64,000 nt of DNA from Pseudomonas hormoni. Lineage in GTDB: Bacteria; Pseudomonadota; Gammaproteobacteria; Pseudomonadales; Pseudomonadaceae. This document shows, one piece after another, positions 39,099 through 47,803 of the stretch (position 1 is the stretch's first letter; each line of letters begins with the position of its first letter). The position numbers were made by a program, and so were the translations under genes. Where the stretch lies: positions 1,245,001 through 1,309,000 of the forward strand of contig NZ_CP075566.1 of NCBI RefSeq assembly GCF_018502625.1, read 5' to 3'. Below the pieces are notes generated by a model. It was not told the origin of the DNA. It made no database searches and saw only the letters and a list, made by a program, of their open reading frames with translations.

Positions 39099-40598
39099 TT
39101 ATGCAGGTTTCGTTCGCTCATTGACGTACACGGCGCCAAAACGTCCCGCGAAAACCACTGCGGCGACCAGCGTGTTGACGATATGGTCGACATTGGCTTT
39201 CGAAATTGGCAGGGTCGAAAAGAACCGGGTGGCGGAGATGACGACGGCGATGATTGTTTCGCTCACTGAGGTTCGAATGGCATTGGTGGACAAGAGTTGG
39301 TTGGCGACTTGTTCGGCGGTGGGTACCCGTGCAGACATGTTGAGGCGAAAGCCTTTGTCCGTGTTTTCACCTTGAAGAGCGTGCATCAGTTCGCCGCCAA
39401 TCACTTGGCTGGCAACATCGGCTCCGGCGTTGTAGGCACCGCGTAGAAAATCATGTCCCACTATCGGAACGAGGGATTCGACAATTTCGTTGGCCCGGCC
39501 CTGGACGGTTGGATTTGGATCGGATGCCGTGCCAATATTTTGATCCGACCACACTGATAGCTCAAAGGCGAACGTCTGAGGCTCGGTCGGTGGGGGCTCC
39601 TTGCCTTGTGACATGACATAGCCGGGACCGGAATGGGGCGCGGTGTAGTTCATGCCTGTAAAGGCCAGATACTGGAGTGCACCGTTCAGCACTCCGCTGG
39701 CATCTGTGCCGCCAAGGTTGGCTTTTGCGTTGTCAGTTGTCGGCAAGAACAGGTTAACCAGATCAGTGGCGAAGCTGTAGAAAGCCGTTTGCGCGCCATA
39801 GGCGGCAAATGCCGGCAAGGCCTGTGGCGCTGTCGCTACCAATACCACAGCCGCTATTGATAGTGTGAATGTGCCAAGGCGGGCCAGGCGCGTTTCCAGG
39901 TTTGCCGTGTGGTTCCACTCGTCCCTTGCCGCTCCAAGGATGTTCAACACGGGGCCGACTGCCAGGGCGATTGCGCTCATCACATTGCGTGTCTGGGGGG
40001 CGGCGGCATTGGCGAGCAAGTTTTTTTCCAGAGCAAATCCAATCAGCTGCCTGCACGTTGTGAGAATGGCGGTTACCAAGCCTGTACGCACGCCGGAAAT
40101 CGTCAGGTTGCTGGCCCATCGTCCGAGATCGCCTTCGAATTCGTTGCGTCCCAACTTGGTCAGGAATTCGCCGCACAGGTCAACGATCATGTGGGTGCGT
40201 TGTATCGTGGCTTCCACTGAGCTTCCGAGTGAATTCGTTGCCATGCACACCTTGATAAGTCGTTCTGCCAGAGACCCAGGCGTTGCAGCGGCTGACGCAG
40301 CTTCGAAATCACCCAGAAGAATGGACTGAATAACCTGGCAAAGGCTCCTTGAGTGTTCATCGCTGGGCATCTCGATCATCACATGGTCGAGTTCCTGAAC
40401 TACATTCTCACTCACGGTAATGACGGTTTCTGGATGCAGATCACTGGCGTGTTGGGTGGTGGCGCTATTGCTCAGGGCCTCGGCGACTGCTTCAGAATCT
40501 CCCATATCAACAATTGTGTGTTGTGGGGCTGGAGGGGCTGTAGGGGCGTCGTTTCGATAAGACTGGGAACGCGTTAATCCTGTAAGGGGATCCGGCAT
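39099..40598 (-). CDS. Unrecognised hydrophobic T3SS-island protein, candidate effector or translocated membrane protein
   Basis: I do not recognise this protein of 499 residues. The N-terminal 55 residues are polar and Pro/Ser/Thr-rich without a signal peptide (MPDPLTGLTRSQSYRNDAPT). The middle part holds several long hydrophobic stretches (NVMSAIALAVGPVLNILGA; LGTFTLSIAAVVLVATAPQALPAFAAY), and the C-terminus has two more (SVSETIIAVVISATRFF; IVNTLVAAVVFAGRFGAVYV). The pattern of a polar secretion-signal-like start and later membrane segments is like effectors or translocators that insert in host membranes. The ATG at 40598 was preferred because GGAAG lies upstream; an ATG at 40613 is the alternative. 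It is convergent with the orgC-like gene and is the last gene of the island before pyrD. Confidence 0.55.
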   Translation of the reverse strand: MPDPLTGLTRSQSYRNDAPTAPPAPQHTIVDMGDSEAVAEALSNSATTQHASDLHPETVITVSENVVQELDHVMIEMPSDEHSRSLCQVIQSILLGDFEAASAAATPGSLAERLIKVCMATNSLGSSVEATIQRTHMIVDLCGEFLTKLGRNEFEGDLGRWASNLTISGVRTGLVTAILTTCRQLIGFALEKNLLANAAAPQTRNVMSAIALAVGPVLNILGAARDEWNHTANLETRLARLGTFTLSIAAVVLVATAPQALPAFAAYGAQTAFYSFATDLVNLFLPTTDNAKANLGGTDASGVLNGALQYLAFTGMNYTAPHSGPGYVMSQGKEPPPTEPQTFAFELSVWSDQNIGTASDPNPTVQGRANEIVESLVPIVGHDFLRGAYNAGADVASQVIGGELMHALQGENTDKGFRLNMSARVPTAEQVANQLLSTNAIRTSVSETIIAVVISATRFFSTLPISKANVDHIVNTLVAAVVFAGRFGAVYVNERTKPA

Positions 40599-40792
40599 TT
40601 TATTTTCTTCCATGGGGCACTGCGTCAGTGCAGTCACTTCGATCATTCATCCGCCCTGCGCCTGCAACTATCAAAAAACGCTCCGACAGACACCATCACC
40701 GACCAGGGGAATAAATCCCTTGGTTCTCGCCGCTGACCCTCCACCCGGCTATAATCGCCGCCACTTTTCATTGCCCAGAGTCAAACCCGCCC

Positions 40793-41812
40793 ATGTACAC
40801 CCTGGCCCGTCAGCTGTTGTTCAAACTTTCCCCGGAAACCTCCCACGATCTGTCCCTGGACCTGATCGGCGCGGGCGGGCGTTTGGGCCTCAACGGCTTG
40901 CTGTGCAAGGCACCGGCGAAGATGCCGGTGACGGTCATGGGGCTGGACTTCCCGAATCCGGTAGGTCTGGCGGCGGGTCTGGACAAGAACGGCGCGGCCA
41001 TCGACGGTTTTGCCCAGTTGGGTTTCGGTTTTGTCGAAATCGGCACCATCACCCCGCGTCCGCAGCCGGGCAATCCGAAACCACGGATTTTCCGCCTGCC
41101 GGAAGCCGAGGCGATCATCAACCGCATGGGCTTCAACAACCTCGGCGTCGATCACCTGCTGGCCCGGGTGGCAGCGGCCAAATACAAGGGCGTGCTGGGC
41201 ATCAACATCGGCAAGAACTTCGATACGCCGGTCGAGCGTGCGGTCGACGACTACCTGATCTGCCTGGACAAGGTCTACGCCCACGCCAGCTACGTGACGG
41301 TCAACGTCAGCTCGCCGAACACGCCGGGCCTGCGCAGCCTGCAATTCGGTGATTCGCTCAAGCAGTTGCTGGCTGACCTGGCCACGCGCCGGGCGGAACT
41401 GGCACTGCGCCACGGCAAGCATGTGCCGCTGGCGATCAAGATCGCGCCGGACATGACCGACGAAGAAACCGCTCAGGTCGCGCAAGCGCTGATCGAAACC
41501 GGGATGGATGCGGTGATTGCCACCAACACCACCCTGAGCCGCGTCGGTGTCGAAGGCATGGAACACGGCGACGAGGCGGGCGGTTTGTCCGGCGCGCCGG
41601 TTCGCGACAAGAGCACCCACACCGTGAAAGTGCTGGCCTCGGAATTGGCCGGCCGCTTGCCGATCATCGCCGTAGGCGGCATCACCGAAGGCAGGCACGC
41701 GGCTGAGAAAATCGCCGCCGGGGCGAGCCTGGTGCAGCTCTATTCCGGCTTCATCTACAAAGGCCCGGCGTTGATTCGTGAATCCGTCGATGCTATCGCC
41801 GCACTGCGCTGA
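40793..41812 (+). CDS. pyrD: Dihydroorotate dehydrogenase (quinone), class 2
   Basis: Membrane-associated flavoenzyme of pyrimidine synthesis that oxidises dihydroorotate to orotate with quinone. All 339 residues align with class 2 features: the short N-terminal quinone-binding helices ([22 protein letters not shown]), the [13 protein letters not shown] segment near 56-68, the catalytic Ser in [14 protein letters not shown] near 175-187, and the phosphate-binding IIAVGGI and [13 protein letters not shown] motifs. A TATAAT lies at 40750. It is outside the T3SS island and marks its right border. Confidence 0.97.
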   Translation: MYTLARQLLFKLSPETSHDLSLDLIGAGGRLGLNGLLCKAPAKMPVTVMGLDFPNPVGLAAGLDKNGAAIDGFAQLGFGFVEIGTITPRPQPGNPKPRIFRLPEAEAIINRMGFNNLGVDHLLARVAAAKYKGVLGINIGKNFDTPVERAVDDYLICLDKVYAHASYVTVNVSSPNTPGLRSLQFGDSLKQLLADLATRRAELALRHGKHVPLAIKIAPDMTDEETAQVAQALIETGMDAVIATNTTLSRVGVEGMEHGDEAGGLSGAPVRDKSTHTVKVLASELAGRLPIIAVGGITEGRHAAEKIAAGASLVQLYSGFIYKGPALIRESVDAIAALR

Positions 41813-41833
41813 ACCCTGTAGGTAGCAGGCTTT

Positions 41834-41978
41834 TGTGGCGAGGGAGCTTGCTCCCGCTCGGCTGCGAAGCAGTCGTAAACCCCGCAACCGCGTTTTACCT
41901 GACACTCCGGGTTGACTGGTTTGGGGGCCGCTCCGCCCGAACGCGGACCGGCCCGCGGGAGCAAGCTCCCTCGCCACA
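41834..41978. repeat. REP palindrome, class TGTGGCGAGGGAGC
   Basis: Arms TGTGGCGAGGGAGC and GCTCCCTCGCCACA with a longer centre than the other copies. It lies directly behind pyrD in the gap to rmf. Confidence 0.9.
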
Positions 41979-42020
41979 AAAGCAGTTTTCAGATTCCAGG
42001 TAATTTGCAGGCATAAAAAA

Positions 42021-42039
42021 GGGCTCCTCGAAGGAGCCC
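42021..42039 (-). terminator. Terminator of rmf
   Basis: GGGCTCC (42021-42027) pairs with GGAGCCC (42033-42039). On the minus strand six U follow, encoded by the A tract at 42015-42020. It lies 85 bases behind the rmf stop. Confidence 0.82.
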
Positions 42040-42124
42040 CTGGGCCGGAGCCCGCCGCCCGGATGGGGCGTGCGTGGTAAGTCGTTACGTAATCAGGTTG
42101 TCGTGTCGGAGTGTGTGCCCTGTG

Positions 42125-42340
42125 TTAGCCGACGGCGTGAAGTTCGTTGAGTCTATGGATTCCCGCAGTGCCGGTCATACCGTCCCAGTTGTCGCCGCGT
42201 CCTTCTCGCCAGCCGTTAATCCAGGCTTGGCGTACCGACGGTAGAGTAAATGGGCAAAGCTCACGGGATTTGCCACCAACGCCATATTGATATCCGCGCA
42301 AAAATGCTCTTTCCAACGGATCACGCTTAAGTCTTCTCAT
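42125..42340 (-). CDS. rmf: Ribosome modulation factor
   Basis: Small basic protein of 71 residues that joins 70S ribosomes into inactive 100S dimers in stationary phase. The conserved MRRLKRDPLERAFLRGYQYGVGGKSRELCPF and RQAWINGWREGRGDNWDG segments are complete. It is a single-gene unit between pyrD and rlmL, the same neighbourhood as in other pseudomonads. Two small hairpins in its upstream region (42381-42394, 42397-42412) would lie in the mRNA leader if the promoter is further out. Confidence 0.95.
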   Translation of the reverse strand: MRRLKRDPLERAFLRGYQYGVGGKSRELCPFTLPSVRQAWINGWREGRGDNWDGMTGTAGIHRLNELHAVG

Positions 42341-42869
42341 AGGGTGTTGCCCTCACTTGTTGACTGTATTTATCGCGTTGACCTCAATCGAGGTCTGGCA
42401 GAAATGTCTGCCGTTGGGGGGCTCGCTGCCGGCGTGGCGAGCCAAGGTGTTGACGTCCGTTGTGGCGCCAACCTGTATTGAGTTCTAACCAATGCGTCAC
42501 ATCGAGGGAATGATCGTTTTGTCATAAGGACGTAACCATAAAGATGCTATGGCCATAAGTAACACGATGTTTGACCCGTATTTATTGGCCAAAGCCCTGT
42601 ATGATCGGGCCCCCGCAGAATGATGGGGTTAATCCTTTAGTGAGAATGGCTCGTGTTGCGTCGAGCATTTTTCGACGAAGGGTCGACTTATGACATTTTA
42701 TTGCATCACTTTTTTATCTGCCCGTGCATCTAAGCTCTTCTAACCTGAGCAGCACGGGTGGGACGGCACACCTTCGTGCCACGCGGGCGCTCTCTTAGAA
42801 AAGCGCCTGATTGAAAACCGGGCCGGCAATGCGTTGCCGGTTCACTTAGCCAAAGGCTCTGGAATTACC
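42341..42869. other. Divergent non-coding region between rmf and rlmL
   Basis: No gene is supported in these 529 bases. They hold the promoters of the divergent genes rmf and rlmL. Visible structures are GGCAGA/TCTGCC (42397-42412), ACCTC/GAGGT (42381-42394) and CCGGCAA/TTGCCGG (42823-42840), the last about 30 bases before the rlmL start. A small RNA cannot be excluded. Confidence 0.5.
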
Positions 42870-45140
42870 ATGTCCGATCGTTTCGAACTCTTCCTCACTT
42901 GCCCCAAAGGCCTTGAAGGCCTGCTCATCGAGGAAGCCGTCGGGCTTGGCCTTGAAGAAGCGCGTGAACACACCTCTGCCGTGCGCGGCATGGCGACCAT
43001 GGAAACCGCTTATCGCCTGTGCCTGTGGTCGCGTCTGGCGAACCGGGTGCTGTTGGTGCTCAAGCGTTTCCCGATGAAAGATGCCGAAGACCTGTACCAC
43101 GGCGTGCTTGATATCGAGTGGCAAGACCACATGCTCAACGACGGTACCCTGGCCGTCGAGTTCAGCGGTCACGGCTCGGGCATCGACAATACCCACTTCG
43201 GCGCCTTGAAAGTCAAAGACGCCATCGTCGACAAACTGCGCACCCCGCAGGGCGACCGTCCGTCCATCGACAAACTCAACCCGGACCTGCGCATTCACCT
43301 GCGTCTGGACCGTGGCGAAGCCATCCTCTCCCTCGACCTCTCCGGCCACAGCCTGCACCAGCGCGGCTATCGCTTGCAGCAGGGCGCGGCGCCGCTGAAG
43401 GAAAACCTCGCGGCCGCGATCCTGATCCGTTCCGGCTGGCCGCGCATTGCGGCCGACGGCGGCGCACTGGCTGACCCGATGTGCGGTGTCGGTACGTTCC
43501 TCGTCGAAGCGGCGATGATCGCCGCCGACATGGCGCCGAACCTGCGTCGCGAGCAGTGGGGTTTCACCGCCTGGCTCGGTCACGTGCCGGCGCTGTGGAA
43601 AAAGCTGCACGAAGAAGCCACCGAACGCGCCGCGGCCGGTCTGGCCAAGCCACCGCTGTGGATTCGCGGTTACGAAGCCGACCCGCGCCTGATTCAACCG
43701 GGCCGCAACAACGTCGAACGTGCCGGCCTGAGCGAGTGGATCAAGATCTATCAGGGCGAAGTCGGCACCTTCGAGCCGCGTCCGGACCAGAATCAGAAAG
43801 GCCTGGTAATCTGCAACCCGCCGTACGGCGAGCGGCTGGGCGACGAGGCGAGCCTGCTCTACCTCTACCAGAACCTCGGCGAACGTCTGCGTCAGGCCTG
43901 CCTGAATTGGGAAGCGGCGGTGTTCACCGGCGCGCCGGACCTGGGCAAGCGCATGGGCATCCGCAGCCACAAACAGTATTCGTTCTGGAACGGCGCATTG
44001 CCGTGCAAGCTGCTGCTGATCAAGGTCACGCCGGATCAGTTCGTCACCGGCGAGCGCCGCACCCCGGAACAGCGTCAGGTCGAGCGCGAACAGGCGGAAT
44101 ACGATCAGGCACCGAACGAGCCGCAGGAACGCCAGTACAACAAAAACGGTAACCCGATCAAACCGGCCGCGGCACCCGCTCCGGTGATCGAGCAACCGCG
44201 CTTGAGCGAAGGCGGGCAGATGTTTGCCAACCGTCTGCAAAAGAACCTCAAGGCGCTGGGCAAGTGGGTCAAGCGGGAAGGCATCGACTGCTACCGCATT
44301 TACGATGCCGACATGCCGGAATATTCCATGGCCATCGACCTGTATCACGATTGGGTCCACGTCCAGGAATACGCCGCACCGAAATCCATCGACCCGGAAA
44401 AAGCCTCGGCGCGCATGTTCGATGCGCTGGCAGCCATTCCGCAGGCCTTGAACATCGACAAGAACCGCGTGGTGGTCAAGCGTCGCGAGCGTCAGAGCGG
44501 CACCAAGCAGTACGAGCGTCAGGCGGCGCAAGGCAAGTTCGTCGAGGTCAACGAAGGCGGCGTGAAGCTGCTGGTGAACCTCACCGACTACCTCGACACC
44601 GGGCTGTTCCTCGATCACCGGCCAATGCGCATGCGCATCCAGAAAGAGGCGGCCGGCAAGCGCTTCCTCAATCTGTATTGCTACACCGCGACGGCCAGCG
44701 TCCACGCAGCCAAGGGCGGCGCGCGCAGCACCACCAGTGTCGACCTGTCGAAAACCTACCTCGACTGGGCGCGTCGCAACCTGTCGCTGAACGGTTTCTC
44801 CGACAAGAACCGTCTGGAGCAAGGCGATGTGATGGTCTGGCTGGACGCCTGCCGCGACGAGTACGACCTGATCTTCATCGACCCGCCAACGTTCTCCAAC
44901 TCCAAGCGCATGGAAGGCATCTTCGACGTCCAGCGTGACCAGGTGCAATTGATCGACCTGGCCATGGCGCGACTGGCGCCGGGGGGGGTGTTGTACTTCT
45001 CCAACAACTTCCGCAAGTTCACCCTTGAGGAAAATCTCACTGAGCGTTACGCGGTCGAGGAGATCACGGCCCAGACCATTGATCCGGATTTTGCCCGCAA
45101 TGGGAAGATCCACCGGGCCTGGAAAATCATGGCGCGTTGA
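42870..45140 (+). CDS. rlmL: 23S rRNA methyltransferase RlmL/RlmK fusion
   Basis: Bifunctional enzyme of 756 residues that makes m2G2445 and m7G2069 in 23S rRNA. The N-terminal part has a THUMP domain (about 45-155) and the RlmL methyltransferase with the NPPYGER catalytic motif (near 313-319). The C-terminal RlmK part has a second SAM domain (FLNLYCYTATASVHAAKGGA, near 600) and DPPTFSNSKRMEG (near 670). The ATG at 42870 gives the usual MSDRFELFLTCPKGLE beginning. A terminator-like hairpin follows at 45163. Confidence 0.96.
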   Translation: MSDRFELFLTCPKGLEGLLIEEAVGLGLEEAREHTSAVRGMATMETAYRLCLWSRLANRVLLVLKRFPMKDAEDLYHGVLDIEWQDHMLNDGTLAVEFSGHGSGIDNTHFGALKVKDAIVDKLRTPQGDRPSIDKLNPDLRIHLRLDRGEAILSLDLSGHSLHQRGYRLQQGAAPLKENLAAAILIRSGWPRIAADGGALADPMCGVGTFLVEAAMIAADMAPNLRREQWGFTAWLGHVPALWKKLHEEATERAAAGLAKPPLWIRGYEADPRLIQPGRNNVERAGLSEWIKIYQGEVGTFEPRPDQNQKGLVICNPPYGERLGDEASLLYLYQNLGERLRQACLNWEAAVFTGAPDLGKRMGIRSHKQYSFWNGALPCKLLLIKVTPDQFVTGERRTPEQRQVEREQAEYDQAPNEPQERQYNKNGNPIKPAAAPAPVIEQPRLSEGGQMFANRLQKNLKALGKWVKREGIDCYRIYDADMPEYSMAIDLYHDWVHVQEYAAPKSIDPEKASARMFDALAAIPQALNIDKNRVVVKRRERQSGTKQYERQAAQGKFVEVNEGGVKLLVNLTDYLDTGLFLDHRPMRMRIQKEAAGKRFLNLYCYTATASVHAAKGGARSTTSVDLSKTYLDWARRNLSLNGFSDKNRLEQGDVMVWLDACRDEYDLIFIDPPTFSNSKRMEGIFDVQRDQVQLIDLAMARLAPGGVLYFSNNFRKFTLEENLTERYAVEEITAQTIDPDFARNGKIHRAWKIMAR

Positions 45141-45162
45141 CACTTTTTGGCATTGGATCCAC

Positions 45163-45186
45163 AGAGCCTTGATTTTTAAAGGCTCT
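45163..45186 (+). terminator. Weak terminator behind rlmL
   Basis: AGAGCCTT (45163-45170) pairs with AAGGCTCT (45179-45186); only a loose T tract follows (TGGCTTCTTT). Confidence 0.5.
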
Positions 45187-45283
45187 TGGCTTCTTTCAGT
45201 GCTGGTCAAATTGATGGCTAATAGCTATAACTCAACGCATGGCCAATGGGCTTTTCCGGCACCTGGCGTTTTGAGTTGCCTCT

Positions 45284-47674
45284 ATGTCGTTGCACGCCGT
45301 GCGCCCCAAGATCCTGGGTTTTATCAGTGAAGATGTTTCGGCCTGGCTGGTCGCGCTGCTGGTATTGGTCGTCGGCGGCGTGCTCACGGGGCTGTTGGCC
45401 TGGTCGACCCTGAATCTGTTTCACCAGCAATTGCGGCAACGTTTCCAGCTGATGGCCAGTGAACGTTACAGCCGTATCGAAGAGCGTTTTGAAGATCAGG
45501 AGCAGCGCCTCGACGGCCTGCGCCGGTTCTTCACCAATTCCGATACGGTCGACCGCGAGGAATTCAACGGTTACACCCAACCTCTGCTGCATCGAACCCA
45601 GGCGTATTCGTTTGCCCGGCGGGTCAGCGGTGCCGAGCGCACGGAATTTGAGCGCCAGGTGCGCGAGGAAGGTTTATCCGATTTCAGCGTTCGTGAGCTC
45701 AATGCCGAAGGCCAACTGCAACTGGCGGCCGATCGGAATGAATACGTGGTGGTGCTGTATAGCCAGACGCAAAGCCGGCTCGGCTCGCCGTTGGGTTACG
45801 ACTTGCTGGCGCAACCCCTGCGCCGTTCCACCCTCGAACGGGCCGACCAGAATGCCCGGATGGCGGTGTCGCAGCCGATGGCCCTGGTCAGTATCGAGCC
45901 GGCCTATGCCCGGGGCGTGCTGCTGGTTGCGCCGGTCGTGTCCCGCAACAGTCCGGCAACCAAACCCTACGGTTACGTGATGGCGGTGATCAGCATGCGT
46001 CAGTTGCTGGCCGACGGGTTGCCGGAGGCGGTCCGCGATTACCTGTCGGTGCGTATCCTCGACTTGTCCACCGACGATCAGCACGAAGTGCTCTATGAAT
46101 CCCCTAACGGGCCTGCCGTCAGCGAGTTGTCCGCAACCCGGCTGCTGCGGCTTGCCGATCACGACTATCAAGTCGATATCCAGCCCAGCGAGGTCTTCCT
46201 GCAAGCCAACCATTCTTCGGTCACCAGCGTGGTGGTGCTGGGTGGCTTGCTCAGCCTGATGCTCAGCGCGCTGCTTTATGTGCTGGTCAGTCAGCGTCAG
46301 CGGGCGTTGAGAATGGTCGAGCAGCGGACCCAGGAGCTGCGCGCCCGTGAGCAGGAACTTCGCGGCACCCATGGTCAGCTGCGCGGCGTGCTGAATGCCG
46401 CGACTCAGGTGGCGATCATCGCCACCGACCTGCGCGGCGTCATCAACACGTTCAACGCCGGAGCGGAGCAGATGCTCGGCTACTCCAGCCTGGACGTGGT
46501 GGGCCACATGACCCTGGAAAACCTGCACCTGCCCCGGGAACTGTTGGCGCGCTCGGCGGAATTGAGCGCGCGCTACGGCAAGCCGATTCCGACCTGCCAG
46601 GCGATGCTGGTCGAGGGCGGCGAGGAGGGCGGTCACGAAGCGCGGGAGTGGACCCTGGTTCGCGGCGACGGCAGCCATTTGACGGTGAACATGCTGGCGA
46701 CCCCGGTGCTCGACGAGCAAGGGCTGTGGGTCGGGCACCTGGCAATCTGCATCGACGTCACCGAGCGCAAGCGAGTGTATGAGGCGCTCGCCGCACGGGA
46801 TCTGTTATTGAAGAAACTCAGCGCCCATGTGCCCGGCGGGATTTACCAGTTCAAGATGGAATTCGACGGGCGCTTCAGTGTGATCTACGCCAGCGATGGC
46901 ATCCGCGAAATCTATGAGCTCGAACCGGATGTGATGCTGCTCAACGCTGAAGCGATTTTCACCCGGATTCATCCGCAGGACACCACCCGGGTTCGCGCCT
47001 CCATCCGCGCGTCGGCGGACACGCTCAGCCCGTGGCGCGAGGAATACCGCGTGGTGCTGCCGGTACGTGGCCTGCGCTGGGTCCGGGGTGAAGCGACCCC
47101 GGAAGAATTGCCCGGTGGCGGGGTGCTCTGGCATGGCTACGTCTCGGATATCTCCGACCTGAAACGGGTGGAAGAAGAGCTGCGGGCGCTGTCGATTACT
47201 GACTCGCTGACCGGGATCCACAACCGCCGCTACTTCCAGGAGCGCCTGACCACCGAAATGGCCCGGGTCGAGCGCGGTGGTGGCGAGTTGTCGGTGATCA
47301 TGCTCGACATCGACCACTTCAAACGCATCAATGACCAGTACGGTCATGCGGTGGGTGATCGGGTATTACAGGCGGTGTGCGAGCGGATCGGCCATCGGCT
47401 GCGGCGTACTGACGTGTTCTGTCGCCTGGGCGGTGAGGAGTTCATGGTGCTCTGCCCGGATATCGACGGCGAGCAGGCGTATGGGTTGGCGCTGGAGTTG
47501 TGGCAAGGCTTGCGCAGCTCGCCGATCGACGACGTCGGGATCGTCACCGCGAGTTTCGGGATCGCCAGTTGGCGCGTCGATGAGGGCGCGGATGCGTTGC
47601 TGCTGCGGGCGGACTCGGGGGTTTATGCGGCGAAGCAGGCGGGACGGGATCGGGTTCAGGGGGAGATGAATTAA
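45284..47674 (+). CDS. Membrane sensor diguanylate cyclase (CHASE-PAS-PAS-GGDEF)
   Basis: Protein of 796 residues expected to make cyclic di-GMP. An N-terminal membrane helix (about 20-45) precedes a periplasmic CHASE-type sensor domain (about 50-310), a second membrane helix (about 308-330), a coiled-coil stretch (RTQELRAREQELRGTHGQL), two PAS domains (about 365-500 and 515-630) and a GGDEF domain (about 635-790). The active site reads GGEEF in CRLGGEEFMVL, a functional variant. The RxxD inhibitory site is replaced upstream of it, so feedback inhibition is doubtful. No EAL domain. The signal sensed is unknown. It is a single-gene unit. Confidence 0.9.
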   Translation: MSLHAVRPKILGFISEDVSAWLVALLVLVVGGVLTGLLAWSTLNLFHQQLRQRFQLMASERYSRIEERFEDQEQRLDGLRRFFTNSDTVDREEFNGYTQPLLHRTQAYSFARRVSGAERTEFERQVREEGLSDFSVRELNAEGQLQLAADRNEYVVVLYSQTQSRLGSPLGYDLLAQPLRRSTLERADQNARMAVSQPMALVSIEPAYARGVLLVAPVVSRNSPATKPYGYVMAVISMRQLLADGLPEAVRDYLSVRILDLSTDDQHEVLYESPNGPAVSELSATRLLRLADHDYQVDIQPSEVFLQANHSSVTSVVVLGGLLSLMLSALLYVLVSQRQRALRMVEQRTQELRAREQELRGTHGQLRGVLNAATQVAIIATDLRGVINTFNAGAEQMLGYSSLDVVGHMTLENLHLPRELLARSAELSARYGKPIPTCQAMLVEGGEEGGHEAREWTLVRGDGSHLTVNMLATPVLDEQGLWVGHLAICIDVTERKRVYEALAARDLLLKKLSAHVPGGIYQFKMEFDGRFSVIYASDGIREIYELEPDVMLLNAEAIFTRIHPQDTTRVRASIRASADTLSPWREEYRVVLPVRGLRWVRGEATPEELPGGGVLWHGYVSDISDLKRVEEELRALSITDSLTGIHNRRYFQERLTTEMARVERGGGELSVIMLDIDHFKRINDQYGHAVGDRVLQAVCERIGHRLRRTDVFCRLGGEEFMVLCPDIDGEQAYGLALELWQGLRSSPIDDVGIVTASFGIASWRVDEGADALLLRADSGVYAAKQAGRDRVQGEMN

Positions 47675-47696
47675 CTGCTGGCTGCACACAACCCCC

Positions 47697-47786
47697 TGTG
47701 GGAGCTAGCCTGCTAGCGATAGCGGTGTGTCAGTCAATACATGTGTCGACTGACATACCGCTATCGCTAGCAGGCTAGCTCCCACA
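47697..47786. repeat. REP pair, class TGTGGGAGCTAGCCTGCTAGC
   Basis: TGTGGGAGCTAGCCTGCTAG and its reverse complement CTAGCAGGCTAGCTCCCACA face each other, extended by GCGATAGCGGT/ACCGCTATCGC. It lies between the convergent GGDEF gene and dacB. Confidence 0.9.
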
Positions 47787-47803
47787 TTGGATTTTGTGGT
47801 GTC

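Larger units (their letters stand above)
12332..40598. other. SPI-1/Inv-Mxi-Spa family type III secretion island
   Basis: Some 28 kb encode a complete injectisome in an order very close to Salmonella SPI-1: invF, invG, invE, invA, invB, invC, invI, invJ, spaO, spaP, spaQ, spaR, spaS, sicA, sipB, sipC, sipD, iacP, then hilA, iagB, prgH-I-J-K, orgA-B-C. The island lies between nasS and pyrD. No integrase, transposase or tRNA was found at either edge and no flanking direct repeat could be recognised by eye. Missing relative to SPI-1 are invH (pilotin), sipA, sicP/sptP, and the hilC/hilD regulators. The block 29168-32930 is visibly richer in AT than the rest. Confidence 0.93.

Noticed and set aside
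42341..42869. Small genes in the rmf-rlmL gap
   Set aside because: Short frames here lack ribosome sites and family features; only promoters and small hairpins are supported.
42846..45209. Open frame of 787 codons on the minus strand across rlmL
   Set aside because: Shadow of rlmL with no recognisable motif; it would also fill the whole gene and its promoter side.
47697..47786. Large palindrome considered as a CRISPR or attachment site
   Set aside because: Arms match a common Pseudomonas REP class and there are no regularly spaced repeats with unique spacers.
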